Shown here: piece by piece, positions 22,556-35,120 of the stretch | How the letters are laid out: each line of letters opens with the position of its first letter | Position numbering within the stretch: position 1 is the first letter of the stretch | Translations under genes and position numbers: made by a program | DNA from: Sclerodactyla briareus | Taxonomy: Eukaryota; Echinodermata; Holothuroidea; Dendrochirotida; Sclerodactylidae | Direction of reading: 5' to 3' | DNA: 64,000 bases | Assembly: GCA_026419785.1 (NCBI GenBank) | Contig: JAODTK010005010.1 | Coordinates: forward strand, 1-64,000 | The notes under the pieces: model-generated | Databases searched by the model: none | Told to the model about the DNA's origin: nothing | What the model saw: only the letters and a program-made list of their open reading frames with translations

Positions 22556-23076
22556 CTGCACAAAATTCATAGGGCCAGGACATTGAATGTTGTAATATGT
22601 AAACAAGGAACTATCTTTTTAACAATTGTGGATGTTTTTTCGAATACAGACACTGTCGTTTTTCAAAGGTTTTTGAGAGTGTATTCAGTTCTGCAGAGAT
22701 TTGTATCACAGAGGTTTATACAGTCTTTTTCGGCAGGCTATGATTCATTTAACATATAAAAGCATGGTAGAAATATGTTATGGTGCTAGGAATGAAGTGT
22801 GCGTGGTTATGTTGTACCAGAGGTTCATGGTACAAACCTTGCCTCCAAACTCTGTCTCAACTCCTGATACCCTTTCCACTTTTCTAGCGCCGGCAAAGGG
22901 GCTGCTGCACCTGAAAAGTGCACTCGAGGTCTCCCAGAGGTGATGTGAATTTGCAGGGTCCCAGAATCAGAATTCGACCATTTCTCTAAAACCCTTATTC
23001 CAGGGATCATGGCGAGATTCGCCGGAGGTCATTTCACTCTTCCAGGACAAAATTCAGGGGGCATGGTGTGGGAATT
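22556..23076. other. Intronic stretch, nothing recognised
   Basis: The plus frames here (22547-22943) have no domain. This is intron if the NSE4 model holds. Confidence 0.4.
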
Positions 23077-23082
23077 TTTATT
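23077..23082 (-). promoter_or_regulatory. AATAAA poly(A) signal candidate
   Basis: Minus-strand AATAAA, 77 bp after the stop of the candidate exon at 23159-23409. Confidence 0.3.
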
Positions 23083-23158
23083 TAGTACTGGTATGAGAAC
23101 CGTTCTCAAAATCCACATTCAGCCTTGGGTGAGGTGTAAATGGCTACTCTTCTAATAG

Positions 23159-23409
23159 TTATAGTTTATTCTTAGATATGAGCGGTCCGATATAGGAGAG
23201 TTCATCCTGTACAGTTTTACTTCCAATAGTCCATGCTTGCCGGGTTTTAGACGAGATCTCGACAGCACACCCTTCCCAATCCACTTCTATTCTGGTCAAT
23301 GGACGCAGTTGACCCCTAGCCACAAGGGTCACTACGCCCAACAGATAAGACAGACTTTGGCCAGGTTTCTGGGGCCTACCTCTACCACGCTGACCAAACC
23401 TACAGTAAT
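23159..23409 (-). CDS. Possible terminal exon with poly(A) signal, unidentified
   Basis: The minus strand is open for about 83 codons after an AG (CTGGGTAG). It reads RFGQRGRGRPQKPGQSL, then LVARGQLRPLTRIEVDWEG, then SSKTRQAWTIGSKTVQDE, to a stop at 23161-23159. An AATAAA hexamer follows 77 bp downstream on the same strand (23082-23077). The composition is convincingly protein-like with an RG-rich start. It lies inside the NSE4 span in the same orientation but does not resemble NSE4. It could be an alternative 3' terminal exon, a nested gene, or a piece of an unrecognised retroelement. Confidence 0.35.
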
Positions 23410-23959
23410 CTACCCAGACCTTTTAACCCAACTGTTATCATCATTTTGGTTTACACAAAAAAGGAAAGCTGAATTTCATTCTTGTAGGTAAACAGGCTAT
23501 TCTCTAATTTTACGCATATATATATAGGCCTACTGTCTTTGCAATGTAACTCTGCTATGTAATCTCATTTACCTCTTTTAGTGCCTATGCAACCCCTAAG
23601 AAGTGACTGCCAAGGAACTCGCTGTGTCAACCAATGTTTGTAATTATCTGTTCAATGTGCAAGGCGCTCATGCTGTTCTAGGAACTTGTTAAGGAAACAA
23701 CATTTTGTAGAGGTAAGTGGCCCTGTCGGGAAGGAAAAACTACACAGTATTTATTCTCGTTGGATCATAGGTTCCCAAAGCTGTATTGATGGACAACTGC
23801 AAGATGAAGTGAATTATAGAGAGGGCTAATAATTTTAGGCTGGAGGAAGCAGAAAGAAAACTGAAGTGTCAGTCCAAACCCAAAAAAGTTCATACAACTT
23901 TCGTTACAGAGAGTTACAGTCCTTTGAATTGTTGCAAGTGTCACGGCCGCCAAGATCGA

Positions 23960-24180
23960 AAAGCACCCATCATGCAATAATTAAAATATATAATACTTGC
24001 ACAACCTGCGAACAATCTTGTTTTCTATTGAAATTCCACATATTTCACTTCAAAGAGCAGTTAGTTATGGGGAGGATTGATGTCGTCGTGGGTTGGGTGG
24101 TTGTTAATCGTTACTTGGGGAGAGAAAGACAACGGAACTTGTGCTAAATGTTGCCTTATGCAACAAATGAAACAATGAAA
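23960..24180 (+). repeat. Family R1, truncated copy
   Basis: ATGCAATAATTAAAATATAT, ACTTGCACAACCTGCGAAC, TTGTTTTCTATTGA, ATGGGGAGGATTG, GTGGGTTGGGTGG and GTTACTTGGGGAGAGA match the first half of the copy at 9656-10135. Confidence 0.65.
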
Positions 24181-24915
24181 TACTTAACATAACTTCCCGC
24201 ATCGCTTAAAAACACTGGGGGCGGGGGCTAAATCGCATCCAAACGCTGAAAGAGCACCCGAAAAATCCGCCTTTATGGGAGCGAATACAAATGAAATCGA
24301 GCAAATTTGCACCCGTAAATTTTTTCCCCCCCCTAATGCTCCAGGTCCGAATGGGCCAAGCTGTAGTCTGATGGGGAAAATATGTCGCAAATTCTTTCTC
24401 TCCGCTGGAAAACCATCAAAGGACACCACTTCAAAAATTCTTAAACAATGTCCCAGATCTGCGTGCCGATACTTTCCTCTGTGAACAGCCACAAATACCA
24501 CGGCATATAATCAATCACGTTGTCTGAATAGGCCGGACGACCGGCAGGTCCGATTATGGCATGATCAGTATTCAGTATCATATCAGTGAATTAAACTTAC
24601 AGAGCTCGATACGATGTAACTACCGATTTTTGCAAACCTAGAAATCGCATGAATTAAACAATTAACTAGCAAGAAACTGGCAATGGCATCGCTACATCAA
24701 AATGAATGAATTCACTTGCATATAGATACCGTTCATACGTCCTGGCCCTTCGGAAATCACAGGCAATTTTAGTCAGATTTCAACAGGTTCACAATTAAAC
24801 GTGGACCGCACCCTATTCTGCCTATATTTTCTTCCCTATCCCGGACCATATTTATCCTGCTGACGCAGCAAGGCAATTTTCGCAGGAAAAAACATAGCCA
24901 AAAATCGACCTGCGC
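24181..24915. other. Intronic stretch with G/C-rich patch
   Basis: The 105-codon minus frame at 24184-24501 has no family match I know. Fragments such as GAGCACCCGAAAAATC and AGCCCCCGCC also appear, diverged, near 28430-28500 (GAGCACTCGAAAATCC, AGTAGCCCCCG). This points to an unnamed interspersed element rather than a gene. Confidence 0.4.
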
Positions 24916-26650
24916 CAAATCCTGACCTAATTCATACCCATAACTGACCATGGTCTGTTTCTGACCTAAACATGGACCAATTATACTCAGGTCAGAAATA
25001 GGTGCGTGTCGTTTCAAATTCTGACCTAATCTAAACCAGACCTAATATTTCTGACCAAAATTCCTGACCTGACTGGAATCCTGACCTTTTCCTACCCCAA
25101 ACTGCCATGTCTGTTCAGCCCTAAACCTGACCTAATTTATACCTCAGGTCAAATAGGTGCTGTTTGTACCGGTGCTTGGTCATCAATCGTTCATACCTAT
25201 TTCTGACTCAAATCGTTTCACCGTTCTGTAGGTTATGACATGTACAGAAATTGTTTCCTGACCTGATACATACCTAATAGCCAGAAGCCCTGACCTTTGA
25301 CCTAATAATAGCATATCTGCTTGCATGATCAGAATAGAATTTAATGTCAGGATCTGCATGCATGATCAGAATAGGGCATTAGGCCCTTGTTATGCTACAC
25401 AATGAAGCTCAATATTCCTGCACTACTGTACAGCATACAGTATACTGCCCACCAAAATGATTGCTTACATTTTTGTTGAGACAGCAGTATACCTGCCCTA
25501 ATCTGTGATAGTAAATTTTTGCAAACCAAATAAATCATGCATGGCGCCTGTAAAAAAATTGTAATGTTCTGGCCCACTGCATAAAAATGGTTTTCGCCCC
25601 CAATATTCAAAGAAATAGAACCTGGTTGCTGGTGCGGTCTGAAATTTATCTTATGATTGTTACTTTTACAATCCCAATTGCATCACAAAACACCAACATT
25701 TTCCAATATCTGCTGAATGAGGTACATATGGGACACTCAAGTTGTCTGCTGTACCAAAATTGTCACACCAATATCTGAAGACTACATGAAAAATCTAGTT
25801 GAAACCCAACAATTTTGGACCCATATTTATTTAGGTATTCATCCTTAAAACAAACTCCTGCCCAGAAACTTTGCCATACGAGGACAATCCAATAATGTTA
25901 CCGGCCTGAGTTACAATCAGGTATGTGTACCACTGAGTTAGCTCAGGGTTCACTCAAATAACTTTTTTTTAAGCCTGGCTGAATACCATGTCTTGGATAG
26001 CTCCATGATAGATCTGCATTGAATGTTAGGTATTAAGTAATCATATAGGACAAAAACTTAACGCACCAGCACAACTGTATGAAACCAAACCAAAGTTTTC
26101 CTCTTGAAAATCGAGTCCAGCTCTAGAGGCCTGTATACTGCGCAAACAATATGTTGTGCTTTAGCTACACACTGCACTTCACAATGGATTACTGTACATA
26201 CCCCTCTCACTGCATGCACACCTCTGTTGAAATTTCCCTCCAGACCGTTAACCTTCAAATTGACCAATCATCATCTGTTGTGGCTATTAATCATATCAGA
26301 TGACATTTAGGAATTTAGGTCCAAAATATGTCTGGTATTTTATTGCCAGTGACGGGTATTCGGTCCAAAATAGGTCTGGTTTGAGAAGAAGACTTCCCCT
26401 ATGTGAATAGTGTGTAAAGTTTGTTGTGAGGAAATTCCTAAGTGGGCTGATACTGCTTTAGAAAATAAGAAGTCCAAAAATGGCTATACCTTTATTGCCA
26501 AAACAATTGGTCAGTTAAATTGGTCAGATACACGTCTGGTTTAGGTCAGTTCTGCAGGTCAGGAATTAGGTCTGTTTTCCCTGAGCAGTTAGGTCAGTTT
26601 AGTCTGCTAGGGGATATGATATTGGTCAGTTCTAGGTACGATTATAGAAA
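24916..26650. repeat. Foldback-like structure with CTGACCTAA arms
   Basis: The left arm (about 24916-25300) is dense in CTGACCTAA, CTGACC and CAGACC. The right arm (about 26296-26650) carries the reverse complements TTAGGTCAG, GGTCAGTT and GGTCTG at similar spacing. About 1 kb of unrelated sequence lies between. This resembles a foldback or long-TIR element with internally repetitive arms. Its outer limits and target duplication are not clear. Confidence 0.5.
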
Positions 26651-28030
26651 AACGGACCAACAGACAGACTATTTGAACCCTCCAACGAATGTGGCATAAT
26701 ATCCTGGTCTAATTTTCAAGAAGGGGAACTATGTTTTGTAATTTGTACGTGTATTTCCGCACATAGACAACCACGTCTCCCTTTCCGATATATAAAATTC
26801 CAAACATGAACACAGTACACCACCATTCACCCTGCATTACATTACAAGAGTTAGCCTACATGAGCCGCTGCTGCCACGTAATCATTGCCTCAATTCAGCT
26901 GAAAATACCGAAAGGCCAAAGCACAACTGAAAGTCGTGTGAATGTGATAAAAAACCATCATTGGGGAAGCTCGGGTATTATAATTGCACTTCCATTAGTC
27001 AAGTGAAATTGACCAAATTCTTGTAGGTAAAACACATGAAACAGTTCAAATTTACGATGTCAACTTTGGAAGGACAGTGGGTCAGAAATGATATTAGCCT
27101 AACAACAAACTGTAGTCAATGTGAAATTAACATAGGCTACACATCTAGTCAGAGTATGCGATACTATGAAAATTGGGAAGATGATTTGATTTGGTTTGAT
27201 GGTTTTAGGTTGGGCCTTGCAAATTATGTGATGAATTATGTTCAGAGACCCTTCTGGTAGTGTATTCTATTCTTTGACATGTTTAGGATCATTATGAGAA
27301 TTTATTCATGGTTTTGAAACTTTCCACCAAAAATCTGGAATTTCGGCTCGGAGAAAAGATTAGGCCTAGGCTATTATAGTGAATTGTCAATTGCATGATT
27401 ACAATCTGTTTTATACTATCAATCGCCTGGTATATGCATCAATAAACTGATGCAGGATTGGCCATGCACATGACAAATCTTATTTCTTTGGCTCAAACAT
27501 TTAATAAGGAGGAAGGGAAATCGAAGTTGCATATTGAGCAATTTTATAACACATGCATGCAATTTGCACTGTTACACCGCAAGAGTGCAAGCAATGGAAT
27601 GCACATATTCATGTGCCAACTGCATGCTCAGCTAACTACTGACCTACAGGTTTAGCTGTTTGCATGCCATGTACTGCGGCAGAATTAGAATTGGAGGGGC
27701 TGTACAATACGCAGTTCAAAGCTTATGCAGCACGCGATCCGCTCAGCTTGCAGGCTGGATCCTAGCCGGTGTCCCGGCCCCGCACACGCACCATGGCCGA
27801 CAAACATCTCACGAGTGTCCAAAAATGATTGTGAATCATAAAACGATGGGAGGAAAATGTAACGAAATTATTATAATTAAAAAAAAATAAGAACATATTT
27901 TCACTGAATATTTCAAAGCAATGGAGAAAGAAAGTTGCTGACAAAAGCAGTATTTTCAGTGGACAATGTCATGTCAAACTCTGGTGTACAGAAGGGAATA
28001 TGTTTTTTCCTTTCAATAAAGTGCGCCGCC
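26651..28030. other. Intronic stretch, no confident gene
   Basis: A plus frame at 27458-27655 (LISLAQTFNKEEGKSKLHIE and onward) looks mildly protein-like and ends at CTACAG followed by GTTTAG, but there is no family match. The rest is AT-rich. Confidence 0.35.
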
Positions 28031-28222
28031 ATGACCTCTTCTTTTGAAAGGCTGCAGTTGCCAGCAAACAGAAATGAAGAGGAAAAAGACCACACAATGA
28101 ATTGTTGGAAGTTAATTTTGCGTCAGATCTTGGAAATAACTGGCAATGAATTATTGGACGATGACGAATATCGTTACAGTCGCTTTATTGTTCGTATTCT
28201 ACAAAACGAAACAGCCCACTGA
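28031..28222 (+). CDS. Small ORF with strong start context, unidentified
   Basis: ATG at 28031 sits in GCGCCGCCATGA, close to the ideal animal start context. The 63-codon frame reads MTSSFERLQLPANRNEEEKD, then WKLILRQILEITGNELLDDD, then YRYSRFIVRILQNETAH. It is acidic, apparently helical and without low-complexity sequence. There is no signal peptide or known domain. It lies in a NSE4 intron on the opposite strand. It may be a small gene, a first exon or chance. Confidence 0.3.
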   Translation: MTSSFERLQLPANRNEEEKDHTMNCWKLILRQILEITGNELLDDDEYRYSRFIVRILQNETAH

Positions 28223-28529
28223 CCACATACTAACCACTACCACACACAGGCAGAAACTTAGGGAGCCCTATTCATGTTCAATTTCGTATGTTCCTTGGGC
28301 AGCTGTTGTTCAGGGTGGGACTAAGGTGGGTTGATTGAAGAGTATTTATGGCGTTTAAGAGTGCAGATGAGTTAATATATGCTTCATGAATGAGGCCAAA
28401 AATTTAGCAGTGATTTTTAGAGAAATGGAGGAGCACTCGAAAATCCGAAAGTAGCCCCCGAAATAGATTGGGGTGCTCTTTTTTGGGGGAAGTAGCACCT
28501 GAAATGAAAAAAAAAGTAGTTTAGCCTTG

Positions 28530-28740
28530 CTTCATGAGTTGTCCAAGTGCTGATCTTCATTGCTTATTGTGCATAGGGATTCTCCCCAATTCTTGCATGA
28601 TGCGACCCAACCTGAAGGCCAATAATCCACAGGGATCATCAAAATGATTGATGGAATGGGGTTAGACCTTTAGCTACAGTTTTCCCATTCTACATGATAT
28701 AATGCTATTTTTTCAAGCCTGCACTTGTCTTTAATGGTAA
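28530..28740 (+). repeat. Family R1, truncated copy
   Basis: Holds the second half of R1: TTATTGTGCATAGGGATTCT, CCCCAATTCTTGCATGATG, GAAGGCCAATAATCCACAGG and CAGTTTTCCCATTC. Confidence 0.65.
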
Positions 28741-29324
28741 GTTTATTTTTTTATTATATATCACAGGGAATAATTGCTCCCGAAAACAAGTCACACAAAA
28801 GATGTGAATGTTAGGAGGCAATGCGGGGCTGCTCAGGACAAACTATGCCAATGAATGCGGCAGTGGTAAATTAATCGCAACCTATCCTAACAGTGACCTA
28901 AACTACTCACAAGGAAAGACATATGGAAGATGTTTGCAGACGGTATGGCTCTGAAGGAATGCGGGTTAATGACAAAGTCAAAGTAGCTGATTGGTTCGAC
29001 TTGTTGAAGGAAGAAAAAAGATAATGAAAGCATCAACCGATGGCATACTGGCAGGATCCTTCTTTAACAAGCAAGAAAATACAGTAACAATTCCTGCACT
29101 ATCTTGTGAGTTTGATGTGGAGAAACGTTCATTAGTACAAAATTACTCCCAGAAGAACATGCTAATATAAGCCCATTACTACCGGAGTGGATGGAATGAT
29201 TTCTTCCAAACACATCTGTCCTGAGATTTTGACAGCCTCATTAAACCTAATCCCAACTTAACGTGCCCTATGCCTACCACTGCCTTCAGTATCACTCCTC
29301 AACAATAATAATCCCCTGAGCCAA
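28741..29324. other. Intronic stretch, nothing recognised
   Basis: Unique-looking sequence with no exon or known family. Confidence 0.35.
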
Positions 29325-30450
29325 AAAAAGATTAGTGATTCTTTGACTGCCTTGATGTATAATGAATGACCTTAAGAAATTTTGCCCTTGACCTCAAAAC
29401 AATAGGGAACCGAAGTTCTTCATCATGGAGTAGGAGATTAATAACATTGCATGTTTATACGCTTTTCACGTCGTAACATCCTCAAGCGCTCCAAATCACA
29501 GATGTAACTATCCTGGAACACCCGGTAACGTTCTCAGACAATCGGAGGTCATATGCTGCCATCATACACCCAGATTGTAATCAGATTCCTGCCATGCTTC
29601 CCCAATAATCAGTGGGCGGGGCGGGGAAACTGAGATGAAGAGAACCTTGCCCAAGGACAACACTGGACGAGCTGATCAGCAATGTGGGCTTCAAACTCAC
29701 TACCTTTTGATCTGCTTCCTGAGCATTCATTATCGACTAGCTATCTGACCTCCACATACGAGTTGGAGCCTGATCCATTATGTGGGAATCGGATCATGTA
29801 TCGTTTTTCCACACCAAAATCTATTTCCTTCCTATGGCCTTGGGTCCTGAACCCTAACACACTTGTGTTCATTTACTTATTAGTGGGTACCCACATACCA
29901 AGTATGAGCTTTCTTCCCCCTATGGGACTGAGTATCTTGATCACAATCCAAAATTTGCCAAATATCATTTCCATTCCTTCCACATCATCTATTTTTTTTT
30001 AAACCAGAAAATGAACCTAACCATACCACAACAAAAGGGTTCTCCCCATAAGAGAGCACATCCAAATTTCAGTTTCATCATCGTCGACCTGCCTTTTATT
30101 TACTCAATATGGTGCAACCCACAACCAGATAATAACTTGAATCCATCATGTGGGGCAAGTCAATTGTTTTCACAAGCCAAAATCACATCCAATCTAAAAG
30201 GTCTTTCTCAACTTCCACCAAAGTGATGCCTAATCCACACCACAAAAGTAGAGTTTCATACTCACTCCCCTAAAAAGCTGCATATCAAATTACACTTTGA
30301 TTTGACCAAGCATTTTCAGACTCATCATGAGCACAACATTCAGATTTGCATCGGTGACCTTTTGCCTAACCCCCAAACCACAGGACTCTAGATTTACTCA
30401 TTAGGGGAACAACACATACTATATGAATTCTCTATTCAGTTGGGTCAGGT
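29325..30450 (+). repeat. Tandem family B, array 2
   Basis: TTAGTGATTCTTTGACTG, ACCTCAAAACAATAGGG, CCACATACCAAGTATGAGCT, AAAAGGGTTCTCCCCATAAG and TTTGACCAAGCATTTTCAGA appear in family order. A block at about 29420-29800 does not match and may be an insertion. Confidence 0.7.
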
Positions 30451-30471
30451 ATGTTCACATCCCATGCAATG

Positions 30472-30527
30472 ACACACACGCACACACACACACACACACA
30501 AACACACAACACACACACACAACACAC
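30472..30527. repeat. (CA)n microsatellite
   Basis: ACACAC repeat with a few interruptions, immediately after family B array 2. Confidence 0.95.
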
Positions 30528-31214
30528 TAAACATGACTGCATAGACTCCATGACTGATGTCAAGGGATTCAAAAAACCTGTGGCAATGACCGCTGGAAAG
30601 AAAGAATTTGTTCACTTAGATGTGTTTTGTATTTTGGCGGAAGTATAATGTATATATGCTCTGTATAATACATAGTGGTGCTTAACCTCAAGGTGCCAGT
30701 TGTAATGCTGAAAGAGGCTAAAACGCTTACTGTTTTCTGGTATCATCTGTTGTATGTGTAGAGTTAATGTTTTTCTATTATCAGTTTGGTCCTATCCTCT
30801 GCCTGGAGCATTCTATTTGTTTGTTGTTGGGTTTGTTGTTCAATCATGCAGTATATATTCGAAACCCGATTGAGAATACAACAATAAGTTTTTTAACATG
30901 GTTACATAACGAAGACAGATCAAACAATAAGTTCACTCGTGCCACACACCTCATTAGGCCAAAGTATGGCCCATTTCCCAAGGGCGTCCCACATACAACA
31001 ATTGACAACAGGAACACACAACAAAAACATACAACTAGACACCAATGTTGCCTTAGCTCAACCACACCAATGTACCAAGCTAATGTAACAATTGGGTGAT
31101 AAATGTTTCAAATCAGACAGGCCAAGAAGACAGTGTCAAACTGTGCCACTGGCCTGATCTCGCATGGCCCCACAGATGTCTAAGCCTGTCTTAACAGTCA
31201 ATAAACATTCCAAA
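30528..31214. other. Intronic stretch, nothing recognised
   Basis: The 110-codon plus frame at 30767-31099 is of low conviction: no domain and no splice context. Confidence 0.35.
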
Positions 31215-31665
31215 CCAACATGATGGGCTCAGGGCCCACACTAGTCCATGGGTCCTAAATCTTTGGGCACCATGACTGTAACTGCTATCAGGCTATCATT
31301 ATGAACCGAACATCAGCACTGCGCAACAAATTTGTAGAGATGACAAGATTGTGCAGCATTTCATACAATGGCCCCTGGGCCCAAATTGGGCCTTGGGCCA
31401 AAAATTCCACCAACACCTCCAATGGCACTCTACCCCGGACCACTACATGTAACTTTGAAGAAATCAATTGAAGCAAATGGGCCCTTTGGCCCTATTGAGA
31501 CCTTTGGATAAAATTCCTGAACCACCCGCAGTAAGACTGTTAGACCATCATTATTCCGAACATCACGCCCTGTGCACCAAACGTTGTAGAAGATACATTT
31601 TTAAATTTTACACATAATGACCTATGTCCCTTTATTGACCTTTGAACGTTGACCTTCCAAAGTGA
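31215..31665 (+). repeat. Tandem family A copy
   Basis: CATGATGGGCTCAGGGCCC, TGGGTCCTAAATCTTTGGG, AACATCAGCACTGCGC, AATTTGTAGAGATG and GACCACTACATGTAACTTT follow the same order as the array at 5.46 kb. Confidence 0.65.
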
Positions 31666-31855
31666 ACATGTTCCATGGGTTAGTGAATGGCATTGCATCC
31701 AATTTTGTGTTCAACATCCATCATCAAATGCTGTCTTGAATGCAACTACACTCATAGCTACAGACCAGGCAGAATGTGGGTTGCTCACTTCTCGACAGTT
31801 TGGTTTCATTCAACCACCCTGATCCCAGAGGTCAAACTCATGATTTCTTATTGCA

Positions 31856-32160
31856 CATGTTTTTCCCAACCTGGGTCCGCACCCTCAAACCGGGGTCATG
31901 TGGAAGGCGCAATTCTTGTGGGGTTGCAGATTGGTTTCAAAATCGAAGAAGGATATGAGGGGACCCAATTTCCCCAAATTTGAACGTTCGCAGTCAAAAT
32001 CCCGCAAAATTCACCCAAATAGTCGCAGTCTTCTAGCGTTTGTCCGGCTTTTCTGCTCTATTGTCGCTGGCCACCCTTCTTCTGTATATCACTATGTTGT
32101 TTTCACAAACTACACTTGCCTGCAACAACTTCATTATTCGGAGACCACAACCTTGACAAT
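31856..32160 (+). mobile_element. hAT-type MITE, truncated copy
   Basis: TTTCCCAACCTGGGTCCGCA, TGTGGGGTTGCAGATTGG, TCGCAGTCAAAATCC, ATTGTCGCTGGCCACCCTTC and CATTATTCGGAGACCACAA parallel the complete copy at 40617-41024. The right end is missing where another element begins at 32161. Confidence 0.6.
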
Positions 32161-33353
32161 TGGCTCTTCACACTTGGTGCCGATCCGAATCGATAACAAT
32201 TATAAAAATTAAAATTTATCGGATTCAATTAGCGTTTCTGTTCAATAGGAGTGGTTCCACACTTGTGGCGCTACGATACTGAAACACAATAACTTTAATG
32301 ATTCAAGTTGACAATATGTTCCACTTTTATGGTACGATAAAATTCGTCAATTGATGAAGAGTAGGAATGCCCCAAAAGTGTTATGTTGGGGGACATTGGT
32401 CATGCGAAGTGGGGTTTGGGCAATAAAATGACATTTTAGGATGGATGTATTGGTTGGTGATGTCTTCAGGGAGCACGACACCCGCTGATTAGACTGCTCG
32501 AAATCCTTAATTTTGATACACATTTAATGCTTACAAACCGCATACAACACCAAGATTTCAGCTTGAAAATTTCGAATGCCGTTTCTTTTATACAATTTAG
32601 CAAAGACCAGTGATGGTCTGGGAGAAGGGCTGTCACCTGGTGCTTTGGCCTCCACCAGATAAAAAGAGGAAGACAAATGAGCTACAATGAGTTGAACAAG
32701 GCGATCACACAACCCCCCCGTTTCCGGTCTGGTTTGCGCATCAGTGTTTTACTTCTATTAAGTCACCATGCAAACAATTACAAGAGCATTCCTGTTGTCG
32801 CTTAAAGATTTGGTATTGTGGCATTTAACCGAAACATCCTACTAATCAGTGCCAATTCAAACTCGAAAGGACTGATTATTGACATGTCTACTAAAAGAGT
32901 ATCCTGAAATCAGCACTGTGCAACAAATTTGTAGAGAATACAAACCATTTCGGTATGCATCATATAATGGGCCCGAGGGCCCAAACGGGGGCCTTGAGCC
33001 TAAATTCTGAAGACCCCTATTACCCTCTACCCAAGGACATTACATGTAACTTTGAAGAACCATCAATGAATCTTGGGAGATGAGATGCATTTCAAGTACT
33101 ATTGTGTAACTTCATAAATTGAACCTCATCCCGTGGGACCTGGACCAAGAATTTCCTGAACCCTTATAGTCCAGGCTGTTAGACAATCATTAGGACCAAC
33201 ATCAGCACTGTGCACCAAAATTTGTAGGATATCCAATTTTGAAATTTCACTCATATGGGCCTACTACTACCCTTTAATATCCTCTGACCTTCACAAAGTC
33301 ATAACATGTCCTCATGGTGCCGATAAATTTATCGTATCGCACAAGTTGTGAAC
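32161..33353. mobile_element. Doubled-TIR element, third copy
   Basis: The left end GGCTCTTCACACTTGGTGCC and the reverse-complemented right end GCCTGTTCACAACTTGTGCG match the ends of the element at 7989-9345. The second internal terminal motif is present on the left (TAGGAGTGGTTCCACACTTG). About 32920-33310 is a tandem family A copy, so either that repeat lies inside the element or two ends of different copies flank it. Confidence 0.5.
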
Positions 33354-35120
33354 AGGCTTTCCTGTGAACAGTGGGTGGGTTCGACCACACAATGTTCATT
33401 CACCGGTTCCCTCACTTTCTTTGGTTACCGTTTCCACAGGATTAGCCAGCATCCTTCTTGGCTTGACCTTCTGTTCAACTTGTCACTATGTCAGTTCCCT
33501 GTTGGCTTCCACTTCTTTAGAGAATCTTATCAAGTCCGTCAAACCGGAATACTCCGCATAGTGATTGGCCCGTGTCCACAAAAATAAGTTGGATTATCAT
33601 CAACCCCTGGAGTCAAGATAAGTCAGGTGACTTTTGTAACTTGCAACAATGTGCATCATATGAAGCCACCCTGTGATACGATGTTTCATATACATACCTA
33701 GTTTCAGCCGAGGCATATCTCCTCAGTATTTCAGACCGTACTGTTAGATTGGGCCTCAGCCTATAACACTACCCCCAACAGAATTATAATTTCAGTGAGT
33801 CATGGAAGTGTGTGCCCAACCTACACATTTACATGATCTCAGATTTGTCTTTACCTACTGTTACAAATTGGTGATAAATGTACTCAAAGTACCAACTGAA
33901 ATGTTACATACCGAAGTATCAACCCTCCTACCTTTATATCAAGTTATTATTTAACATTGTTTTTTAACATTGCTTGGACATCATTCCGACCAGGGTACTA
34001 CACCTATTTGACCAAAAAGGTGAGAAGAGTACTGAATGTTTGTGAAATTTTCACTTTAATTTATGTACTTTTTTCACTCTGTGGTGAACTATCATGAAAT
34101 ATAGAGATATCAAGGTGTTAAAATACGGCAATTTTTGGTTTCAACATCTTCGTAAGCAAACGGTTGGGCAGGATTTTAAGTGTTTCAGGAAGTTTGACAC
34201 TGAGTATGCTGTTTTAATTAAAAACTGTCTATTCATTTAAAATGCATGTAACACCATTGGACCATACTTGCACTGCAAAATAAATGATAACTTTTGCCTA
34301 AATGTTCAACAAAGGAACGAATGCGCCCTGAATCTCATTTTTTGTTTTTGTTTTAGCTGAAATTATTTAAAAGTCCCACTTTTGTTTTCCATATTGTAGA
34401 CATTATTACACATTGTGTTACAAGGTTTTTCCTGACGTTTGACCTCTTGTTAGACTGAGATGACAAAACAAGGGATCATGTATTTCATGGGTCCAACCTA
34501 CTAGGTCTAGCTGAGTATGAACCCACTACATCTTCGTGTTTCAGAGCAGTTTCATGCGTACAATGGGTGCACCAGACATTCAATAGATTCATTTCTTTCT
34601 CTTGCAAGAATAACCCTGAAGCCCAAGGTCAGTATTCTTGACGTCATTTCCTGACGACCTAATTCCTCGTACCCTAATTCCGACCTCATTCAGGCGAGCA
34701 AGACAATGACTCTGGTCTAACCGGAAAGAAATATTCTTCAGCTGAACATCCTAAACACTGTGGGTTTTTTCTATCAACAAGAATCGAACTCAGCAAAGAA
34801 AATTCCAAAACCTTCCTGTTTTTGACAATTGTTAATATATCAACTTCAAATTACACTCCAGAGTCGCCCGATCCATATCCTTAGAGGCCCTACATCAGCT
34901 GAAGCCAGCATTTTCAAAGAAAAGTTGTATCTTCTACAACTTTGCAAAAGTTTCTCTCTCTCTCCTGCATCAACTTTGTATCACAGTAATTCCACCCCTC
35001 TCTTCACAAATTGTGAGTTATTTCACACACCTTGTACAACGGTAATGATTAGAGTCAAATGTCTCATCTAACCTTGGTGTATTAGCTCCCCCAAATTGTG
35101 GATTATCTCCCACAATGTGG
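33354..35120. other. Intronic stretch, nothing recognised
   Basis: Small frames only. A tgacct-rich patch near 34630-34700 may be decayed tandem sequence. Confidence 0.35.

Noticed and set aside
23237..23491. 84-codon plus frame
   Set aside because: It is antisense to the better-supported minus-strand exon candidate.
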